Assembly (NCBI GenBank): GCA_021852345.1
Contig: JAJZNL010000012.1
Coordinates: 1-64,000, forward strand
Source: Actinomycetes bacterium
Lineage (GTDB): Bacteria; Actinomycetota; Acidimicrobiia; Acidimicrobiales; JABEUL01
DNA length: 64,000 nt
Reading direction: 5' to 3'
Position numbers and translations under genes: made by a program. The notes beneath the pieces are model-generated. The model saw nothing but the letters and a program-made list of their open reading frames with translations. It was not told the origin of the DNA and did no database searches. Position 1 is the stretch's first letter. Each line of letters starts with the position of its first letter. Shown here in pieces: positions 10,686 to 21,902 of this stretch.

Positions 10686-10966
10686 GTTTCCGATTTCGTG
10701 TAACTTTTGCAGGCCAAAGAGAAAAAGGATGGAATATTAAAATTATTACTATCATCGGGGTTGCTCTTTAAAAAAATTTCAATCAGAACATAATTTGAGC
10801 CAAAATATCTTTGTCAAATTTTAATTTTCGCCGCTCAAGCTATTCATTTAAGCTGGAAATAAAACCGAGTGTAGGCCATTAGCTTTAGTTTCCGCTACGT
10901 CGACATGAGGCGCGGTACTGTATTCTGCATCTGATATTTGATTACCAACGCGTCAAATGGTTGAAG

Positions 10967-11953
10967 TCATTGGCTTTTGGCTTCGCGAAGTTGTTCGGCT
11001 GCAGACTCCGGAGAAACAATATTTATCATAACACCAGTGCCCAATTCAAATCCTGCTCGAGTTGTAAGTTTTGGAATTAAGTGGATATGCCAATGATATG
11101 TACCCGATGCTCGATATGGTGCCGAATGAAAAACAAGGTTGTAACTTACGTCTCCTAGGAGATTAATAAGTCTTAAAATCGCATCTTTAATGCTGAGGCC
11201 AATTTCATAAAGCGAAACCTGATTTGATTTATGCATGTGTTGGCCGTGTTTTTTGGGGATAATTAGCATTTCGTAAGGATGCCCTGCCCAGTAAGGGCTT
11301 ATTACCGCAGAATACTCATTGGAACTAACTATCCTGTGCTTGGCTCGATTTTCGGCATCAAGTGTGGTGCAAAGAAGGCAACCCCCGGCGAATCTGGCAA
11401 AACCAGCTTGTTCGTCAGCCAACTCCCTGGGAACAAAAGGGATGCCGAGCAGTTGTGCATGAGGGTGCTCGATAGAGGCACCCGCTTCTCTTCCGTGATT
11501 GATAATTGCTTGTGTATATCTGAGTCCTGGAGTAGTACAGTGCTCTTCGGTCCTGTCTCTTATGGCTGACATAACAAGTGAGCACTGTTCGTCAGATATC
11601 TGACCGAAATCTTCTGCGTGACTTGGGGATAGTATCAATACTTCGTGAATTCCACTCGAAGGTGCTTCTGTAAAGACAGGGCCCAAATGGCTTACTATGA
11701 AAGGTTCGTCTCCGTCGAAGGCCGGATAAAGGTTGGGAAGCACTCTAATTAACCATTTCCCGTTGGCACCGTAAGTTTCAAGAGCCGCGGGCGTCTCTTC
11801 TTCGTTGCCCGGACAGAATGGGCATGTAGCCGAATCAGAATTCGTAATTTTCATTCGCGGGGTAAAGGCGGTCGGCCTGTTTGCCCGACTAGTGCTTACG
11901 GCAATCCATCTGCCGGTGAGGGGGTCAAGCCTGAGTTGGTTGGATGTTGTCAT
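10967..11953 (-). CDS. galT: Galactose-1-phosphate uridylyltransferase
   Basis: 328 aa HIT-superfamily; CPFCPGNE, HPHAQLLGIPFVP, YHWHIHLIPKLT. Confidence 0.92.
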   Translation of the reverse strand: MTTSNQLRLDPLTGRWIAVSTSRANRPTAFTPRMKITNSDSATCPFCPGNEEETPAALETYGANGKWLIRVLPNLYPAFDGDEPFIVSHLGPVFTEAPSSGIHEVLILSPSHAEDFGQISDEQCSLVMSAIRDRTEEHCTTPGLRYTQAIINHGREAGASIEHPHAQLLGIPFVPRELADEQAGFARFAGGCLLCTTLDAENRAKHRIVSSNEYSAVISPYWAGHPYEMLIIPKKHGQHMHKSNQVSLYEIGLSIKDAILRLINLLGDVSYNLVFHSAPYRASGTYHWHIHLIPKLTTRAGFELGTGVMINIVSPESAAEQLREAKSQ

Positions 11954-12125
11954 TTGGCCGCGTTTTTCATTTTAAAAATCTTTATATTTAATTTTTATAC
12001 TATATTGAGCATTTAATAGTGCTTTTAATAAAAATTCTGTTTCTCTTACATATTTTAGCTTTAAATATTGGGATTCGATAACTTGAAAAATATTCGTAAA
12101 GGTCCGTTGTGAGAATAGACAGTAT

Positions 12126-12183
12126 TATTAAAGGTTTTTCGTTTTGATCCTTTTTATTAAAGGTTTTTCGTTTTGATCCTTTG
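12126..12183. repeat. 29-bp tandem duplication (tattaaaggtttttcgttttgatccttt[t/g] x2)
   Basis: 12126-12154 and 12155-12183 differ only at the last base. Confidence 0.95.
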
Positions 12184-12489
12184 CGGATCTTTAAAATGCC
12201 GCAGTTGCCATATTTTCAAGCGTGGCAGAGTGGGATTGCCTGATTAAAGAATAAAGTTAATGTTTTACGGGTGTGGTAAAAATCCCGATGACATGTAATA
12301 CCGTGGTTCGGTTAATATGAATTAAAACGTTATAGGATTTCGAATCTTTTACGATTTTTAACGCTTTGTTCGAACGACAATTTTGGCCAATTGCATAATT
12401 TGGTTGGTTATCGTTGCTGTTGTCGTTGTGCCACTGGAGTGTTAATCGGTTGCCAATCGAGAGTTAAATAAAGAGCTGTTGTAATTTCA

Positions 12490-13059
12490 ATGAAAAATGA
12501 CTTAAGAGACATACTTCTACTGATCCACGTAACATCTGCAATTATTTCGCTTACATTTCCGATAGTAATGGCCGTTAGCTCATGCAGACTGTATTTTGAA
12601 TTAAAAAAAATCGGTTTAAGTTTAAGCAGCTTTAATTTTTTTAAGTCTAAATCTAAATATCTGAGCAGAGTCACGTATTTGCTGCCAATTACCGGGGTTG
12701 TGATAGTTGTGCTGTCAAATTTTAAATCCTCTTTTTTTTGGGTCTATATCGGTGCTTTGTGCTGGATTATTAATGTATTGTTAATAGAGATTGGGGTTCT
12801 TAGGCCATGGAACAAAGTGTGTCTAAACTTAAATTCGCTTTCAACTCAAATGTTCCAAGTTGGTAAGTCAAGCGAATCTTTTGAAGATGAAGTAAAACTT
12901 CAAAATACGTCGGGAGCTTTGGCGACCTTAGACTTTAAATTGAATGATGAAAATCGATTCTTAAATCTTGTTCGAAATGTTAAATCAATGATCATATGCT
13001 CATCGGTGGCATTTGTAGTTTTGTTTGCGGCTCTTTATGTGATGATAAGGCAACCGTAA
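12490..13059 (+). CDS. Integral membrane protein (DUF2269-like)
   Basis: 189 aa, about four hydrophobic segments (RDILLLIHVTSAIISLTFPIVMAVSS; VTYLLPITGVVIVVLS); family assignment tentative. Confidence 0.55.
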   Translation: MKNDLRDILLLIHVTSAIISLTFPIVMAVSSCRLYFELKKIGLSLSSFNFFKSKSKYLSRVTYLLPITGVVIVVLSNFKSSFFWVYIGALCWIINVLLIEIGVLRPWNKVCLNLNSLSTQMFQVGKSSESFEDEVKLQNTSGALATLDFKLNDENRFLNLVRNVKSMIICSSVAFVVLFAALYVMIRQP

Positions 13060-13160
13060 ATATATAAGGATTTAAAATGCAATGGGTATTGCAGTACATA
13101 CCAGATTTTTTTTAAATCCTTAACGTTGGAGTGAATAGAGTCGGTAAAAATTGTATTATA

Positions 13161-13252
13161 ATCTATTATGGAACCGCATCCAGAGCGGCTGAGGGACCGG
13201 GCCCTTTGAAGCCGCGGCAACCAGTGAAACTGATGCAGATTTAAAAATAGAT
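13161..13252 (+). ncRNA. SAM-I/SAM-IV clan (S-box type) riboswitch
   Basis: Core CAGAGcgGCtGAGGGAccgGGCCCttTGAAgCCgcGGCAACCagtgaaactgATGCagATtt; P1 ATCTATT (13161-13167)/AATAGAT (13246-13252); P2 GCGGC/GCCGC; P3 CAGT-GAA-ACTG; upstream of the ThrC-like gene. Confidence 0.9.
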
Positions 13253-13371
13253 ATAACAGGTAATTTTAAGAAACTCAAGGCTTATGTTTTGGTTTTAATT
13301 TAAAATTATCGGGTTAATTTGAATCTGACAATAAGACATGGTGCCAATGCCCGAGCGATGAGGAGGATTGT

Positions 13372-14604
13372 TTGTCTGACAAAATAGAGCTCGTATGTAA
13401 AGAATGCTCTCGACATTATGCACCAGAAGCCCTTCACGTATGTGAATACTGCTTCGGGCCGTTGGAAGTGCAATACGATTATGAGCAAATTAAATCAACT
13501 ATTAATATTGAAGAGATAAAGCGCGGGCCAGCCACTATGTGGCGATATTCAAAACTACTGCCGGTAGAAGATGCTGCCCCCGTTGACTTAGGGGCCGGTT
13601 TTACCCCATTGGTGAGGGCGGATCGATTGGGTGCTTTGTTGGGGATTTCAAACCTGTTTATAAAAGACGACACGAGAAACCCAACTGGGTCTTTTAAAGA
13701 TCGGGTTGTTTCTGTATCGCTTACCAAGGCCAGACAGCTTGGTTTTAAGGTTGCTGCCTGTGCATCGACGGGAAATTTGGCAAATTCGGTAGCGGCTCAT
13801 GCAGCCAGGGCGGGTATGGAAGCGTATATTTTTATACCTTACAATTTGGAGAAGGCTAAGATTGTCACGACAGCCGTTTACGGATCAAATCTCATAGCCG
13901 TAAAAGGCAACTATGACGACGTCAATCGGCTTTGTGCAGAACTTACGTCAGAAGTTCCAGATTGGGCGTTTGTTAATGTAAATGTCCGACCATATTATGC
14001 CGAAGGGTCCAAGACCTTAGCTTTTGAAGTTAGCGAACAGTTGGGATTTGAACTTCCAGATCATGTTGTCGTGCCGATTGCATCGGGTTCCCAACTTACG
14101 AAAGTTCATAAAGGATTTGAAGAACTTAAATCAGTCGGGTTGGTAGATACGGTTAAAACGGTTCGAATATCCGGTGCACAGGCAGAAGGATGTTCACCGG
14201 TAGCTACCGCATTTAAATCCAACGCTGACTTTGTGCAGCCAGTCAAACCGGATACAATCGCTAAGTCTCTGGCTATTGGGAATCCAGCCGACGGTTTTTA
14301 CGCTATGGAAACTGTAAGAAAAACAGGTGGAGCAATAGAATCTGCCACAGATGCAGAAATTATCGATGGAATTAAGCTTTTGGCTAAAACGGAAGGAATA
14401 TTTACCGAAACCGCTGGAGGGGTAACAATCGCCAACTTGGTAAAGCTAGTTGAATCTGGGGTAATCCAAAAAGATGAAACAGTCGTTGCGCTTATTACTG
14501 GACATGGCCTTAAAACTGTTGAAGCCCTGGAATCGTCAGTGGGACCCACCATGACGATCGAGCCAAAATTAAGCTCTTTTTTAGAAGAGTATAGTCTCAC
14601 ATAG
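13372..14604 (+). CDS. thrC: Threonine synthase-like PLP enzyme with N-terminal zinc ribbon
   Basis: 410 aa; TTG start after AGGAGG; CKECSRHYAPEALHVCEYC ribbon, PLP motif NPTGSFKDR. Confidence 0.88.
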   Translation: MSDKIELVCKECSRHYAPEALHVCEYCFGPLEVQYDYEQIKSTINIEEIKRGPATMWRYSKLLPVEDAAPVDLGAGFTPLVRADRLGALLGISNLFIKDDTRNPTGSFKDRVVSVSLTKARQLGFKVAACASTGNLANSVAAHAARAGMEAYIFIPYNLEKAKIVTTAVYGSNLIAVKGNYDDVNRLCAELTSEVPDWAFVNVNVRPYYAEGSKTLAFEVSEQLGFELPDHVVVPIASGSQLTKVHKGFEELKSVGLVDTVKTVRISGAQAEGCSPVATAFKSNADFVQPVKPDTIAKSLAIGNPADGFYAMETVRKTGGAIESATDAEIIDGIKLLAKTEGIFTETAGGVTIANLVKLVESGVIQKDETVVALITGHGLKTVEALESSVGPTMTIEPKLSSFLEEYSLT

Positions 14605-14631
14605 TACTAAGGGAAATGATTAGGAGTAGAA

Positions 14632-14907
14632 ATGACAATAAAAGTTAGAATCCCGGCTCAGCTGAGGTCTGTCACCGGCGGAGTCGGAGAGATTGAGGCC
14701 GAAGGTGCTACCGTAGGTCAGGTTTTAAAAGAAGTAGATACGCTCAATCCGGGTTTTGGCGAAAGAGTTTTCGACGAAGACGGAAAACTTAGGAGGTTCG
14801 TAAATATATTTTTAGCCGACGAAGATGTGAGATTTATGGACGGTTTAGAAACCGAGGTTAAAGACGGTCAGGTTATATCGGTTGTTCCTGCTGTAGCTGG
14901 AGGGTAG
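14632..14907 (+). CDS. CysO/MoaD/ThiS-family sulfur carrier protein
   Basis: 91 aa; RFVNIFLADEDVRFMDGLETEVKDGQVISVVPAVAGG with C-terminal GG, very similar to M. tuberculosis CysO as I recall it. Confidence 0.9.
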   Translation: MTIKVRIPAQLRSVTGGVGEIEAEGATVGQVLKEVDTLNPGFGERVFDEDGKLRRFVNIFLADEDVRFMDGLETEVKDGQVISVVPAVAGG

Positions 14908-15273
14908 CTCTTAGGGTTGAAAATTTACGCGGGAAGGACAAGCTGCTTGATCGTATAAGTCGACAGGATTTGAACTGACTGTAAAATTGATTTTGTATGA
15001 ATTGGATTGGGTAACAGGAATATAAATTTTAATATAACCGATCTACGATAGCCTTATCTAAGTTTGATAATGCATGTTGACTATCCGGTTTTAAATAAAG
15101 TTGAAAGAATAAATTTGCCTGTCGCTATATATCTCGTAAAAACGCATCATAAAATTAGTTTATGTTCTTCATCATGCAGTTGACATGCAATGTTCTATTA
15201 GCACGATTTAAGAACTCTTTCTAAATTTGCGAATGAAAAATTATTTTATATTAGTAAAAATGATAGTGTCGAC

Positions 15274-16140
15274 GTGATTTTTGTAAATACATTTCCAAAA
15301 AGAAGATCGTGGCAGATCACGGCAATTAAACTGTTTTCTGTCGGGCTGCTTTTGTGTATGTCCTTTATCGGGCTTGCTTTGACGCCGGCTTACGGCTTAA
15401 CTTTAAATCAGCCTGTTTTGTCAGTAATGATAGTACCGAGACTATCAAATGGCTACCTTCCTGTTGCAGTTTCTTCTTTAAACTCCTCAATAAGTTCAGG
15501 AAGCCTGTTCCCAATTCCCAACTTTATAGATTTGCCGGGTAATTTGAATTCGGTACCGGCTAATTTAGACGCATATATAAGAACCTTTACCCCCAACGGT
15601 AATCTGCCACAAACCCTCGATAGAACCAATTTATTTGTTATCGAAGGCGTTTACACATCTGACCAACCTACGTTAGGCGGGTTGGATGAAAAGTTCACGG
15701 ACTACATTAAAGGTTTCAAAGGATCAAATATGGTAGCTTCTGGTCAAAGGACAGACGGTCAATGTGTGTCATGTGTCTTTTCAGTCAACTATAAAATTGA
15801 TACTTCGTCGGGTACGATACCGGTTTATTCATTCGTTTCCGATTTTTACATAAACGGAGTTTTTTATCTTGTTGCCAGCGAGTCGAGTTCGAATTCGATT
15901 AGTCTTGTCGACTTTAGCAAAGAAGTCTTGGCGCAGAAAAACTATGCCGTTAATTCGGGACTGCCAAAGGTTTCTGTTACGGTTCAGTCATCTGTTGCTA
16001 CAAGTAAAGCCGTTGAGATTATTGTATTGATTGCATTGATTGCCTTAGTTATGGGGTATTTTTGGTACAGAGCTGCATCTAAGAGATCGGCGGTGGTTTC
16101 TCGTCAAATGGCATACAGATTTCAATCCGATAAGAACTAA
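15274..16140 (+). CDS. Hypothetical exported protein with N-terminal signal/TM, extracytoplasmic CxxC and C-terminal TM
   Basis: 288 aa; hydrophobic N-terminus, QCVSC, C-terminal AVEIIVLIALIALVMGYFWYRAASKR. Confidence 0.7.
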   Translation: MIFVNTFPKRRSWQITAIKLFSVGLLLCMSFIGLALTPAYGLTLNQPVLSVMIVPRLSNGYLPVAVSSLNSSISSGSLFPIPNFIDLPGNLNSVPANLDAYIRTFTPNGNLPQTLDRTNLFVIEGVYTSDQPTLGGLDEKFTDYIKGFKGSNMVASGQRTDGQCVSCVFSVNYKIDTSSGTIPVYSFVSDFYINGVFYLVASESSSNSISLVDFSKEVLAQKNYAVNSGLPKVSVTVQSSVATSKAVEIIVLIALIALVMGYFWYRAASKRSAVVSRQMAYRFQSDKN

Positions 16141-16199
16141 ATCTTTTTCATTATTTTTTCAAAATGTATTGAAGCCAAGTTTTTCAAAATATAATACAT

Positions 16200-16226
16200 T
16201 TAGCACTCTAATATTGAGAGTGCTAA
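16200..16226 (+). promoter_or_regulatory. CIRCE element (HrcA operator)
   Basis: TTAGCACTC-N9-GAGTGCTAA exactly, 63 bp upstream of groEL. Confidence 0.97.
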
Positions 16227-16270
16227 ATTATGCTATGATCGGTTAGTACATGAAATTAAAGGTAATTTAA

Positions 16271-17911
<1,641 letters not shown>

Positions 17912-17948
17912 ACCAACTGCTTAACCTAAATAAGTTTTTCAAGTTATG

Positions 17949-17982
17949 GGCGTCCCAGAAAAATTAGCCTAGGACGCCTTTA
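17949..17982 (+). terminator. Hairpin after groEL
   Basis: GGCGTCC ... GGACGCC followed by TTT. Confidence 0.7.
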
Positions 17983-18054
17983 ACTTTTAGAAGTTGTATT
18001 TGGAGAAAAAACATGTTGTGTTTTGTTCGCACCTTTTAGCCTAGACTTTTAGTT

Positions 18055-18756
18055 GTGTTTAAAATAATGAGTCCGGATCCCGGATTGATGGTCGTTCATC
18101 TTGGCGTAAAACAGACCGGAGTTTTTGAATCTGACAGCCTGCGTAAGATTTGCGATGATTTTTGTTCAAATAACGGACAGATTGTCTATGTATCGACGGT
18201 CGGCTCGGTTTCGCAAGCAGTTTTTATGTTACTGTCAAAAGATGTTGTGGCATTAAAAATTTTCCAGTCAGGTCTCAATAGATGTGGCTTTGACTTGACT
18301 TTAACATACGTATCAATCACCGAGGTCAGTGAATATGCTCAAGGCATGCCGCAACCTATGAAAGATTTAAGACTTTATCCAAGTTTGCCTCCCGAAGGTT
18401 TTACAAGCTGGTGCTTTTACCCTATGTCGAAACGACGATCTGGCTCACATAATTGGTATCTATTGGATTACGAGGCGAGAGACCTGCTCATGAGAGCTCA
18501 CGGCGCCGTAGGTAGAAAATTTGCTGGCAGGGTCGTTCAGCTTGTTACAGGATCTACCGGTGTCGATAATTACGAATGGGGAGTCACGTTATTTGCCAAA
18601 GCGCCGACCGATTTAAAAGAAGTCGTTTATACAATGCGTTATGATGAAGCGTCTGCAAAGTATGCTGATTTTGGTGATTTTATATTTGGATTTGTTGTAG
18701 AAGATTTAGAGGAACTAACTAGGTTAAACCGTTGGAATGAATGCACTCCTAAATAA
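18055..18756 (+). CDS. hemQ: Coproheme decarboxylase (HemQ/ChdC, chlorite dismutase-like)
   Basis: 233 aa; WCFYPMSKRR, NWYLLDYEARDLLMRAHGAVGRKFAGRVVQLVTGSTGVDNYEWGVTLFA. Confidence 0.92.
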   Translation: MFKIMSPDPGLMVVHLGVKQTGVFESDSLRKICDDFCSNNGQIVYVSTVGSVSQAVFMLLSKDVVALKIFQSGLNRCGFDLTLTYVSITEVSEYAQGMPQPMKDLRLYPSLPPEGFTSWCFYPMSKRRSGSHNWYLLDYEARDLLMRAHGAVGRKFAGRVVQLVTGSTGVDNYEWGVTLFAKAPTDLKEVVYTMRYDEASAKYADFGDFIFGFVVEDLEELTRLNRWNECTPK

Positions 18757-19522
18757 AGAGAAAGATTTGCTTGCACTCCTGAAAAAAGCCTCTCCGCTGG
18801 TGGTTGGCTTCAGCGGCGGCGTTGATTCGGCTCTATTGGTTCAAGCGGCAGTTGAAGCTGTAGGCAACGACAATGTGGTTGCCGTTACGGCTAACTCAGC
18901 TTCGCTGGCTACTAGTGAATTTGAAAAATGCAAGGAACTTGCGATTTCACAGGGCTGGAATTGGATGGAAGTTGAAACCGATGAAATTAAAAATCCGGAA
19001 TATGTTAAAAATGATATTGATCGGTGTGCCCACTGCAAAACTTCGCTTTTTGATGCACTGCAGCCTATCGCTCAACAGTCGGGATCCAGCATCGCTTTGG
19101 GTATACATCTGGATGATTTGAACGATTTTAGACCGGGGCAGAAGACCGCTAAAGACAGAGGAGGAATATTTCCGCTAGTGGAGGCAGGTTTTACAAAACA
19201 TGACGTAAGAGAATTGGCAAAAAAATTCAATTTGCCGGTTTGGTCAAAGCCTGCGATGGCTTGTTTGTCTTCTAGGATTCCTAAAGGTACATCTGTAACC
19301 GTGGGACGGCTAAAGCAAGTTGAATCGGCAGAATTGCTATTAGATAATTTTGGATTTATTGACTTCAGAGTACGGTATCGTCATGAAATTGGACAGTTGG
19401 AGCTTCGAAAACAGGATTTTAAGAGAATCGTACTCGAACCTGAATTGAGGACCGGAATTAAAAATAAATTTGCCGAAATAGGTTTTAAAAAGGTAACAAT
19501 AGATATTTCCAAATTTAGGTAG
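18737..19522 (+). CDS. LarE-family PP-loop ATP-dependent sulfur transferase
   Basis: 261 aa; PP-loop GFSGGVDSALL, DRCAHCKTSLF, KPAMACLSSRIPKGT; overlaps the hemQ 3' end. Confidence 0.85.
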   Translation: MNALLNKEKDLLALLKKASPLVVGFSGGVDSALLVQAAVEAVGNDNVVAVTANSASLATSEFEKCKELAISQGWNWMEVETDEIKNPEYVKNDIDRCAHCKTSLFDALQPIAQQSGSSIALGIHLDDLNDFRPGQKTAKDRGGIFPLVEAGFTKHDVRELAKKFNLPVWSKPAMACLSSRIPKGTSVTVGRLKQVESAELLLDNFGFIDFRVRYRHEIGQLELRKQDFKRIVLEPELRTGIKNKFAEIGFKKVTIDISKFR

Positions 19523-19817
19523 ATCGGATATATCTATTGCTGGTGCAATCGATATCGATTCTGATATTTGGGTAATAAGGATTCGTTCGCTGCCTAGTCA
19601 AGTTTTGCATAGCGAAATCAGTTTAAAATATAGCTGGAAGATATCTTGAACAGCAAAAAACTATATCGGAACCGATCGTTAGTTTTGATCTATATCTAAG
19701 GGATTAAAAATAGTAATTGGAGCTATACGGGCCGAATGAATACTTAGGTATTGAAGCAAATTCATCGTAAGTAAGTTAGATTTAATAAAATTTTGATAAA
19801 ATTACAGTGTTGGGAGA

Positions 19818-20057
19818 TTGAAATTGGTAAAGTTACGAGTTAAGTTGGAATACCCTGAAAGTTTGGTTACTCAACCAATCGTCGCTCAGCTAGTTACGCT
19901 ATTTAGTGTTACTCCTAACATTAGGGGTGCACATGTGAGCAATACTTCAGGTTGGGTGATATGTGAGATTGACGGGGAAGCTGAAAATGTAGATTCAGCA
20001 GTGAATTGGCTCGAGAATAACGGTATTACCGTTTCGGTTTTGGGCAGCGAAATTTAA
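19818..20057 (+). CDS. NIL-domain protein
   Basis: 79 aa; NIRGAHVSNTSGWVICEIDGEAENVDSAVNWLENNGITVSVLG. Confidence 0.7.
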   Translation: MKLVKLRVKLEYPESLVTQPIVAQLVTLFSVTPNIRGAHVSNTSGWVICEIDGEAENVDSAVNWLENNGITVSVLGSEI

Positions 20058-20084
20058 TTTTAGTTCTTGTCTGATATAAATATT

Positions 20085-20279
20085 TTAATCAGCAATTTCA
20101 ATCGCAAATTCCGGGCAGTTTTCACAAGCTAATCTTGCTTTTTCTTCCAGGTCGGTAGGAATGTCTGTTCCAAACCTACTATGTGAGTATCCGTAGTCAT
20201 CTACTTCAAACAATTCAGGAGCAATAATATAACATCTAGAATGACCCTGACATTTTGATTCGTCCACACGTATTTTCAT
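20085..20279 (-). CDS. 3Fe-4S type ferredoxin
   Basis: 64 aa; DESKCQGHSRCYIIAPELFEVDDYGYS...CENCPEFAI; next to a P450. Confidence 0.9.
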   Translation of the reverse strand: MKIRVDESKCQGHSRCYIIAPELFEVDDYGYSHSRFGTDIPTDLEEKARLACENCPEFAIEIAD

Positions 20280-20306
20280 CGTTTGTTCCTTAATGAATTT
20301 AAATCT

Positions 20307-21551
20307 TTATTTAATAAACTTTAACGGAAGTTTTCTGGGGCCTCGTACCTGTCCGCCAGCCCAAACAACATCATCGTCATTGTCAACCATAAAATTCGGC
20401 AGGTTATCTATAAATGTACTAATAGCCATTTTTAGCTCCATTCGTGCTAGGTTTGCTCCGCCGCACCTATGGATACCCGAACCGAATGCCACATGCCGGT
20501 TGATTTTTCGTTTCAAGTCGACGGTTTCCGGATTTTCAAAGACTTTAGGATCTCTATTGGCCGCAGGAAAATTCATAAGCACCTTTTCCCCTTGCTTCAT
20601 TGGGCATCCATTAAATTCAGTATCTTTTGTAACAACTCTTGCCATCGTTACGGGGGAGTAGGCTCGTAAAATTTCTTCGACGGCTGTATCCATTATTTCG
20701 GGTTGCTGTTTAAGCATTAAAAGATCGTGCGGGTTTTTGCCCAAATGCCAAAGTGCCGATCCGATTGCCGACCAGGTGGTATCGATTCCGGCGATTAGCA
20801 AAAGTATGGACATTCCTAAAACTATCGCGTCATTTATTTCTGGATTATTTTTCTGTTCCTGAATTAAAAAACTTATCATGTCATCTAAGTGTTGACCTTT
20901 GGATAGAAGTATTTTTCTTTCTTCAATAACTCCTATAAGGTACAGTACGATTTCCCTAATTGAATTAAATCTGTTCAGAGAGTTATCAGCGAATTCAAGA
21001 AAATCACGTACCCAGGTAGTAAATATATCAGTCATGTCTTCTGGGACACCCAGGATATGGCTGATGACGCGTACCGGAATTTGTTGAGCGTATTCGGTTG
21101 CCCCGTCTATTGTTGTTCGCTTAGAAAATTTGTCAATTAACTTTTTGCAGATAGCCTGTGTTAAAGGTTCGTACTCACTTACCTTCTTGTGGGAAAACCA
21201 TGGAAGTATAAGACGACGGGTCCAAGTGTGCAACGGAGGGTCTGCGGTTATGGGAGGTGCTCCATAACCAAGCACTTCTGGGTTAATATTTTCGTAGCTG
21301 AAACTCTGGGATTCAATAAAGGGAATCACCAGCACCTGTGTCGAACTGAAGGTTGCAACATCATGTGCAATTTTGGTAACATCCTCATATGTAGTCGGGA
21401 GCCAATTAGACCCTCGACGGTTACTATGTGCAATGGGACATGAATTTCTTAGATGGTCCCAAATCTCAAACGGATTGTTGAGATATGCGCCATCCAGTAT
21501 GTCAAAATCATCTTCCCAATTGTTTACCGGTCCAAGCTTTGATGTTGTCAT
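20307..21551 (-). CDS. Cytochrome P450
   Basis: 414 aa; heme-binding FGSGIHRCGGANLARMEL, I-helix AGIDTTW, EEILR. Confidence 0.95.
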   Translation of the reverse strand: MTTSKLGPVNNWEDDFDILDGAYLNNPFEIWDHLRNSCPIAHSNRRGSNWLPTTYEDVTKIAHDVATFSSTQVLVIPFIESQSFSYENINPEVLGYGAPPITADPPLHTWTRRLILPWFSHKKVSEYEPLTQAICKKLIDKFSKRTTIDGATEYAQQIPVRVISHILGVPEDMTDIFTTWVRDFLEFADNSLNRFNSIREIVLYLIGVIEERKILLSKGQHLDDMISFLIQEQKNNPEINDAIVLGMSILLLIAGIDTTWSAIGSALWHLGKNPHDLLMLKQQPEIMDTAVEEILRAYSPVTMARVVTKDTEFNGCPMKQGEKVLMNFPAANRDPKVFENPETVDLKRKINRHVAFGSGIHRCGGANLARMELKMAISTFIDNLPNFMVDNDDDVVWAGGQVRGPRKLPLKFIK

Positions 21552-21902
21552 TTAATAAATTTTAATAACATGTGTGTAAAAATTCCAAACAACAGGAATT
21601 CACTGTATATTTTGATTTGAAAATTTATCTAAACATACAGTATCCGAAATATAATTTTCGTCATCTCCCTTTAATACAATATTCAGCTAGTTAAGGTGCT
21701 TTTTTAAACTTCTTTAATCCAAATTAACCGTCTGAGACGCTTCGAATTGATAGTTGTTAAATCTTAGGGATGCGATAATGTGAGTATTTGACACGTGATT
21801 GCCATTAAATTGTCACCTTTTAGCTATTGTGTATCTTCATTTGATGGTGCATAATATTTATCGAGGTAGAGTAAGAATTTAACCGGTTTTGAAGTAGATT
21901 CT

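Noticed and set aside
13035-13220. 61-aa minus-strand ORF overlapping the riboswitch
   Set aside because: Sequence is explained by the RNA element; no protein features.
20293-20661. 122-aa plus-strand ORF opposite the P450
   Set aside because: Shadow ORF of the P450 coding region.
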